Shown here in pieces: positions 4,722 to 8,302 of a stretch of 8,302 nucleotides of DNA. The notes beneath the pieces are model-generated. The model was given only the letters and a program-made list of their open reading frames with translations, did no database searches and had not been told where the DNA came from. Origin of the DNA: Armatimonadota bacterium (GTDB lineage Bacteria; Armatimonadota; Zipacnadia; Zipacnadales; UBA11051). The translations under genes and the position numbers were made by a program. Where the stretch lies: contig DPJP01000102.1 in NCBI GenBank assembly GCA_003542955.1, positions 1 to 8,302 on the forward strand. Direction: 5' to 3'. The stretch's first letter is position 1. Each line of letters opens with the position of its first letter.

Positions 4722-6758
4722 CTATCCCCCCCACACCGCCGGGTCGGCCTGCAGCCAGTGTATGCCCATGAGCGCCTGGGCAACGCCGATCTGCACCATC
4801 GCCGGGCACGCATCATAGTTGGACTTGTATGGCCCCTGGTGGCGGTCACCGGTGCACACGAAGTTGCCCCCCGCGCCGTCGGCCAGCAGCACGGTGCCGT
4901 CCGGCCTGGGGACCTCCGGGTGCAGCACCCAGTAGTCCACATCCGTTGTGACTCCCCCCGCGTGTTCCTTCGTGATATGGATCAGGTACATGGGCGCCCA
5001 GAACTCGAAGCGCTCCGGCCGCTGTGGCTGAGGTTGAGGCTGGGGCTGTGGTTGGGGCTGAGGCCGCGGCTGGGGCACGGGGAGCGCGACGGCCTGAGCG
5101 CCCCGCACGGTGACAAACACCTCCGCCTGCGTCGGCATGGCGTTGATGCCCGTCAGCACCCCGGCGTCGATGTAGCCGCTGAAGTTGACCACCACGCGGT
5201 ACTTCCCCGGCTCACGTGGGGCATGGTAGACAGCCGAGCCGCTCCCCGGGCGGTTATTGGCCATGTAGAGACCCCGCTCGACCTCGATGCCATACCCCGT
5301 CACGCTCACGTGACCCGCCGCCGCAATGCTCTGACCGGCGCCACCAACCACGTGGAAGTTGATCTCGCCATCGCCGCCGGGCTCAACCGTGGCAGGGTCC
5401 GCCTCCGCCACAATCGCGGTCTTGGTGCCCGTAGCAACCGTGCAGCTCGGGTTCCCGACGAGTATCTCATGGGGCGAGGCGTCCGCCAGATTGACCGTGA
5501 TATCGTAGACGCAGTTCTCGCTGTGGGGCGCAGTCCATTCGACGGTCTCCTTCGCGTCAGCAACCGGCGGCGCGAGGGTGCCGTTGCCGCCGCCGAACCC
5601 GAGCAGACTGCTCGGCGTCGTTCGCTGGCGACTGCGCAGAGCGAAATGTGTCGTAGGCGTCTCGCCGTCCATGCGTTCGCCGAACACATAGATGGAGGTG
5701 GAACCGCCCGGCGCAACGACGGCCTGCTCAGGGTGGAGGAAGACGCCGATGACCGACTGGGGCGCCCCGAGCACCTCCAGAGGCGTAGGGCTGGGATTGC
5801 CGTAGGTGGCGAGGAACGCGTAGCGTCTGAGGGCTTCCTCTGGCTCCATCTCGTGCCTGTACCACCGCCCCGCGCGGGGGTCCCACAGCAGTACGCCACC
5901 ATCCGGGTCCGCATAGGCGTCGCGAATACCGGGAAGACGATCGATGACCCGATCCTCGCGGTGCTCGGCCCCGAATTGGTCGTCGAAAGCCCGCACCCGA
6001 CCATCGTCGGGGTATCCCTGGACCAGAAGGCCCTGGGCCCGGCGGTCGATGCGTTGGTCGATGCGCCCGGCAGCCTGGACGATCGCCTGACCCACCTCAC
6101 CGTAGGTGGTAATGAACTGCTGTAGCGCGGGCACAACCGGGACATCGTCGCCGAACTGCTTCATGGCCTCGAAGAGCCCCACAAGGGCAACCAGCATCCG
6201 CTTGTTCTGCGGGGTGCCGGCCATCTCGTCGGCCTCCATCAGGGTCTCCCCGATGCTCTGGATGCGCTTGGCATAGTCGCCCGCTTGCGTCGCCTGCGCG
6301 AGGACGGGCCCAAGCGCCGCAAGCTGCTCGGCGGCGAGCCGGTCGATCCACACGATCTGCCCGTTGTACTTGTCGTACTGGTCCAGGCCGTCCTCCATCT
6401 CCTTGAGCACACCGTGGATCGCCTTCGCGTGGCTGAAGAGCGCCCAGCCCGTCTGGTTGCCGGCCTCGGCGTCCCTGCGGGCCTCGAGTTCATGAATCTG
6501 CCGGTCCAGCGCCTCGATCTGCGCGTCGATCTCTCCCTGCGCGTCGGGCGTCGCCGCCGCGCGCCTCTGCACAAGCGCGGCCCGCTCGTCCTGACGTTCC
6601 TTGATCTGGGCATCGAAGTATGCCGCCATCTGTTGGGAGACCATCTGAACGAATGCCCCCGCGTCGAGTATCGTCTGGTTCACGGTGTCGGCACTGACCA
6701 GCCCGCACGCCACCGAAGCAACACAGACTGCCAATCCGAGAATCCAGGCCTTTCGCAT
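4722..6758 (-). CDS. Secreted multidomain protein: coiled coil, two Ig-like repeats, Pro-Gln linker
   Basis: A 678-residue protein with no overall match that I recognise. Residues 1-23 are a Sec signal peptide (MRKAWILGLAVCVASVACGLVSA, likely cleaved before Asp24). Residues about 38-100 are charged and heptad-like, a probable coiled coil. Residues 105-240 are mostly helical. A WDPRAGRWYRHEMEPEEALRRY segment (292-313) follows. Two similar beta-sandwich units come next, about 336-440 and 447-553. Each opens with a P-x(n)-V-x-P-G-G motif (350-352, 460-462) and closes with [WY]-x-A-P then Y-x-[IV]-x-V (408-424, 511-524), typical of bacterial Ig-like surface domains. Residues 560-579 are a Pro-Gln linker with seven PQ units. 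Residues 580-678 are a C-terminal domain with Cys635 and Cys651. Cys416 and Cys439 could pair in the first Ig unit. The start is fixed by a strong Shine-Dalgarno. Probably an extracellular or envelope structural/adhesive protein; binding partner unknown. Converges with the pseudopilin. Confidence 0.85.
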   Translation of the reverse strand: MRKAWILGLAVCVASVACGLVSADTVNQTILDAGAFVQMVSQQMAAYFDAQIKERQDERAALVQRRAAATPDAQGEIDAQIEALDRQIHELEARRDAEAGNQTGWALFSHAKAIHGVLKEMEDGLDQYDKYNGQIVWIDRLAAEQLAALGPVLAQATQAGDYAKRIQSIGETLMEADEMAGTPQNKRMLVALVGLFEAMKQFGDDVPVVPALQQFITTYGEVGQAIVQAAGRIDQRIDRRAQGLLVQGYPDDGRVRAFDDQFGAEHREDRVIDRLPGIRDAYADPDGGVLLWDPRAGRWYRHEMEPEEALRRYAFLATYGNPSPTPLEVLGAPQSVIGVFLHPEQAVVAPGGSTSIYVFGERMDGETPTTHFALRSRQRTTPSSLLGFGGGNGTLAPPVADAKETVEWTAPHSENCVYDITVNLADASPHEILVGNPSCTVATGTKTAIVAEADPATVEPGGDGEINFHVVGGAGQSIAAAGHVSVTGYGIEVERGLYMANNRPGSGSAVYHAPREPGKYRVVVNFSGYIDAGVLTGINAMPTQAEVFVTVRGAQAVALPVPQPRPQPQPQPQPQPQPQRPERFEFWAPMYLIHITKEHAGGVTTDVDYWVLHPEVPRPDGTVLLADGAGGNFVCTGDRHQGPYKSNYDACPAMVQIGVAQALMGIHWLQADPAVWGG
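5022..5081 (-). repeat. Repeat encoding Pro-Gln linker
   Basis: Twenty codons encode P-V-P-Q-P-R followed by seven Pro-Gln pairs (residues 560-579 of the large secreted protein). Both Gln codons (CAG, CAA) and several Pro codons alternate, so the peptide repeat is kept while the DNA repeat is degenerate. That argues for selection on the protein rather than recent slippage. It separates the second Ig-like unit from the C-terminal domain as an extended flexible spacer. Confidence 0.85.
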
Positions 6759-6763
6759 GGTCG

Positions 6764-6772
6764 ACCTCCTCC
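6764..6772 (-). promoter_or_regulatory. Strong Shine-Dalgarno of the large secreted protein
   Basis: GGAGGAGGT on the minus strand, 5 nt before the ATG at 6758. It fixes the start at the signal peptide although the frame is open up to 7019. This is the strongest ribosome-binding site in the window. Confidence 0.8.
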
Positions 6773-6974
6773 GCGGCGGCCGCATTTCCTCCCGGCCCTC
6801 CGCTGCACTCGGATACTGGGTTCCTGCACGCCGCCAACGGGTGTTCGCTGTCGCAATGCCCCGTCTCCGGCATGGCCACTCCACCGACGTCGTACGTGCT
6901 CTACCCTTTCGCCGTAGCCCCCGGATCTCATTCCGTGCTTGGCAACATGCCTGGGCAGATTCCCCCTGCGCCAA

Positions 6975-6993
6975 TGTCATGGACAACATGACA
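6975..6993. promoter_or_regulatory. 19-bp dyad TGTCATG-N5-CATGACA, possible operator
   Basis: TGTCATG (6975-6981) and CATGACA (6987-6993) are perfect 7-bp inverted arms with a 5-nt centre, unusually A/T-containing for this DNA. A third half-site, TGTCACG (7014-7020), lies 20 nt downstream on the plus strand, so CATGACAG can pair with either side (TGACAG 6989-6994 with CTGTCA 7013-7018). It looks like a regulator binding site or a small RNA switch upstream of the large secreted protein. No regulator gene is in the window to link it to. Confidence 0.4.
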
Positions 6994-7038
6994 GACCGGC
7001 AATGCGGCACGCCTGTCACGGGGGGGAAGGGTGTCGGC

Positions 7039-7052
7039 GGTTCACCTGAACC
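7039..7052. terminator. Palindrome directly after the GH-like gene
   Basis: GGTTCACCTGAACC is symmetric with arms GGTTCA/TGAACC. As RNA it could form a 5-bp stem with a 4-nt loop. It abuts the TAA stop (7053-7055) of the minus-strand gene. Small and without a T-run, so a terminator role is weakly supported. Confidence 0.3.
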
Positions 7053-8302
7053 TTACTGCAGGCTGATGATCGCGAACTCATCGGGGTCGAGGTACAGCCA
7101 CAGCCGGACAATCCCCTCATCGGCAGACATGACTGAAAACTCCCTATCACAATGGATGGTGTCGACATCCAGCCCCGGAAGATTGATGGTCACAACGGGC
7201 TGGATCGCCCGGGCGGGGAACGGGTGAGCATCCTCGGCCACGATGAGGTGTCGCCCCCCCGCCTCGTCCACGAACGCGATCACTTTCCCCTCACTTGCTT
7301 CCACGGCAGGCCGGCTCAAGCAGCGAAGCACAAGCTTCGTCGCTTCATTGATCAGTCGGCTGATGCTCGCGCGCCCGATGGCAACCCGGTTGAACTGGTC
7401 CTGGCGGCGAACGGCAGTCGGTGGGATGGTGTAGAGGGCGGCTTTCCCCCACGGCGTTGTATTCAACAGCAGCACGGGGATCTCCGCATCGAGGAGCACG
7501 GATGCCGTGGTAGCCCTGTACTTGCCCACGCACGCCCGGTGTTCGGTGTACTCGGTAAGGCCGGCCAATGCCGCCAGGGGGTTGTCCACAAGCGCGCTAT
7601 TGACGCTGATATCGTGGACCTGGACGGGGTCTGCCTCCGTGACCCCAAACAGGTCCTCGAGGCCTGCGACATCCTCAAATGCCAGCAGCGATACCCCGTG
7701 CTCATGCAGACGGCGAATCTCGTCGAGGTGCTGTTGACTGACATGCGTCAGCGGAGGGAGTATCAGAGTGTCTATGTCGGTGGCTTCCAGCGCCGACAGG
7801 TGATCCAGATCGGTCACGAAGCCCGCGTTCTGCCCTGCGGCACGACTCATCTCGTAGCTGTACGCGGAGCACTCCTCGGCGGTGTTGAACAGGTCGCCGA
7901 AGCCCTCGTGAGCGTCGCCGGGGTACTCATCGTAGTACAGCGTGTGGCGCCGACAGCAGTCCTCATTGCAGATGAATGCGTTCGCCCTCCATGGGCGCGC
8001 GGGGCGGGTCCTGTCGATGAACCCCCAGAGCCGCAGGAGCGCCTCGAAACGCTCGCGCTCCCACACACGCGTGTGGAAACCGTGATCCTGCCAGTAGTGG
8101 AAGCCCTGCCCATCATGCCACACGCAGCCGTAGACGTATTCCAGCACGCGTTTCATACTCGCGCCAATGGGCAGACCGCCGTCCCACATTCCGTAGCTCG
8201 GCCAGGCCCGCGCAACTGCCGCGTCGGGGCACGGTTCTGTGGCGCCCGTCTCGTTGTACATCTCCGGGTACACCGTGACATCCGGCGCCATCATCTTGAA
8301 GC
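7053..8302 (-). CDS. Glycoside-hydrolase-like protein, 5' end outside window
   Basis: The C-terminal part (at least 415 residues) of a larger protein. The frame is open through the right edge, and the first in-window ATG (8294) has no clear ribosome site, so the real start lies outside. Counting from that ATG, residues 1-100 look like the end of a TIM-barrel catalytic domain (VTVYPEMYNE, then aromatic-rich YGCVWHDGQGFHYWQD at 55-70). Residues about 155-285 resemble the glutamine-amidotransferase-like fold used as a trimerisation domain in GH42-type beta-galactosidases: DTLILPPLTHVSQQHLDEIRRLHEHGVSLLAFED, then VLLLNTTPWGKAALYTIPP. Residues 315-413 form a beta-rich C-terminal domain ending LYLDPDEFAIISLQ, as in many glycosidases. 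The catalytic acids cannot be assigned because the barrel is incomplete. Likely degrades or remodels polysaccharide or glycosides; the exact family is uncertain and the call rests on fold-like features rather than a clear signature. Confidence 0.6.
   Translation of the reverse strand, partial: FKMMAPDVTVYPEMYNETGATEPCPDAAVARAWPSYGMWDGGLPIGASMKRVLEYVYGCVWHDGQGFHYWQDHGFHTRVWERERFEALLRLWGFIDRTRPARPWRANAFICNEDCCRRHTLYYDEYPGDAHEGFGDLFNTAEECSAYSYEMSRAAGQNAGFVTDLDHLSALEATDIDTLILPPLTHVSQQHLDEIRRLHEHGVSLLAFEDVAGLEDLFGVTEADPVQVHDISVNSALVDNPLAALAGLTEYTEHRACVGKYRATTASVLLDAEIPVLLLNTTPWGKAALYTIPPTAVRRQDQFNRVAIGRASISRLINEATKLVLRCLSRPAVEASEGKVIAFVDEAGGRHLIVAEDAHPFPARAIQPVVTINLPGLDVDTIHCDREFSVMSADEGIVRLWLYLDPDEFAIISLQ

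Larger units (their letters stand above)
6759..7052. other. 294-bp gap upstream of the large secreted protein
   Basis: No gene is supported. Besides the Shine-Dalgarno it holds the dyad at 6975-6993 with an extra half-site at 7014-7020, and a palindrome just after the upstream stop codon (7039-7052). A weak promoter-like pair on the minus strand, TTGGCG with TATCCG at 16-nt spacing, lies around 6804-6837, too poor to list separately. The length and structure suggest that the two minus-strand genes are separate transcription units. Confidence 0.45.

Noticed and set aside
5022..5081. CRISPR-like or microsatellite repeat
   Set aside because: The repeat unit is 6 nt, degenerate at third positions and in frame as Pro-Gln. 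It is a protein linker, not a CRISPR array.
4758..6125. 455-codon open frame on the plus strand
   Set aside because: It lies opposite the large secreted protein, which has the signal peptide, ribosome site and recognisable domains. The plus-strand product is low complexity in the linker region and has no motif.
6704..6707. Lipobox at Cys18 of the large secreted protein
   Set aside because: The residues before the Cys are S-V-A with no Leu at -3, and a good signal peptidase I site (VSA before Asp24) follows, so a lipoprotein is less likely.
6759..7019. N-terminal extension of the large secreted protein
   Set aside because: It would bury a clear signal peptide 87 residues inside. The strong GGAGGAGGT and the signal peptide fix the start at 6758.

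Overview
The window is GC-rich, densely coding bacterial DNA with six protein genes and short intergenic gaps. No tRNA, rRNA, CRISPR array, transposase or phage gene was seen. The best clue to the host is the pseudopilin at 3922-4641. Its N-terminal methylation helix runs straight into the block [13 protein letters not shown] followed by CLSNVKQ and MYVQDYDE, and its C-terminus carries an H-x9-DG motif. From general knowledge, this combination is typical of Armatimonadota and is also seen in related Planctomycetes-type lineages, so an uncultured Armatimonadota-like bacterium is the most likely source. This is inference; no marker gene is present to confirm it.

Layout, left to right. Positions 1-126 are a hairpin-rich leader before a Gfo/Idh/MocA-type oxidoreductase (127-1188, +). 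This converges, across a 123-bp gap with stem-loops, on a secreted protein of unknown function (1312-2049, -). A 235-bp divergent gap with a perfect TATAAT on the minus strand separates that gene from a PLP-dependent DegT/DnrJ/EryC1/StrS aminotransferase (2285-3565, +). A 356-bp gap follows, holding a GC hairpin, a five-run G-quadruplex motif and two 10-bp palindromes. Then comes the pseudopilin (3922-4641, +), which converges across a 13-bp stem-loop on a large secreted multidomain protein (4722-6758, -). Upstream of that, on the same strand and after a 294-bp gap, is the 3' part of a glycoside-hydrolase-like gene that runs off the right edge (7053-8302, -).

Working together. The oxidoreductase and the aminotransferase belong to families that often act in sequence on keto-sugars or keto-cyclitols (oxidise, then transaminate). 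Here a gene of opposite strand separates them, so they are not one operon. The other genes point to the cell surface: a pseudopilin, two Sec-exported proteins (one with a coiled coil, two tandem Ig-like repeats and a Pro-Gln linker) and a carbohydrate-active enzyme. The whole looks like a patchwork of single-gene transcription units for carbohydrate metabolism and surface functions rather than one compact pathway. The most unusual items are the architecture of the 678-residue protein, the substituted motifs of the oxidoreductase, and the structured non-coding gaps. No clearly new biological system can be claimed from this window alone.
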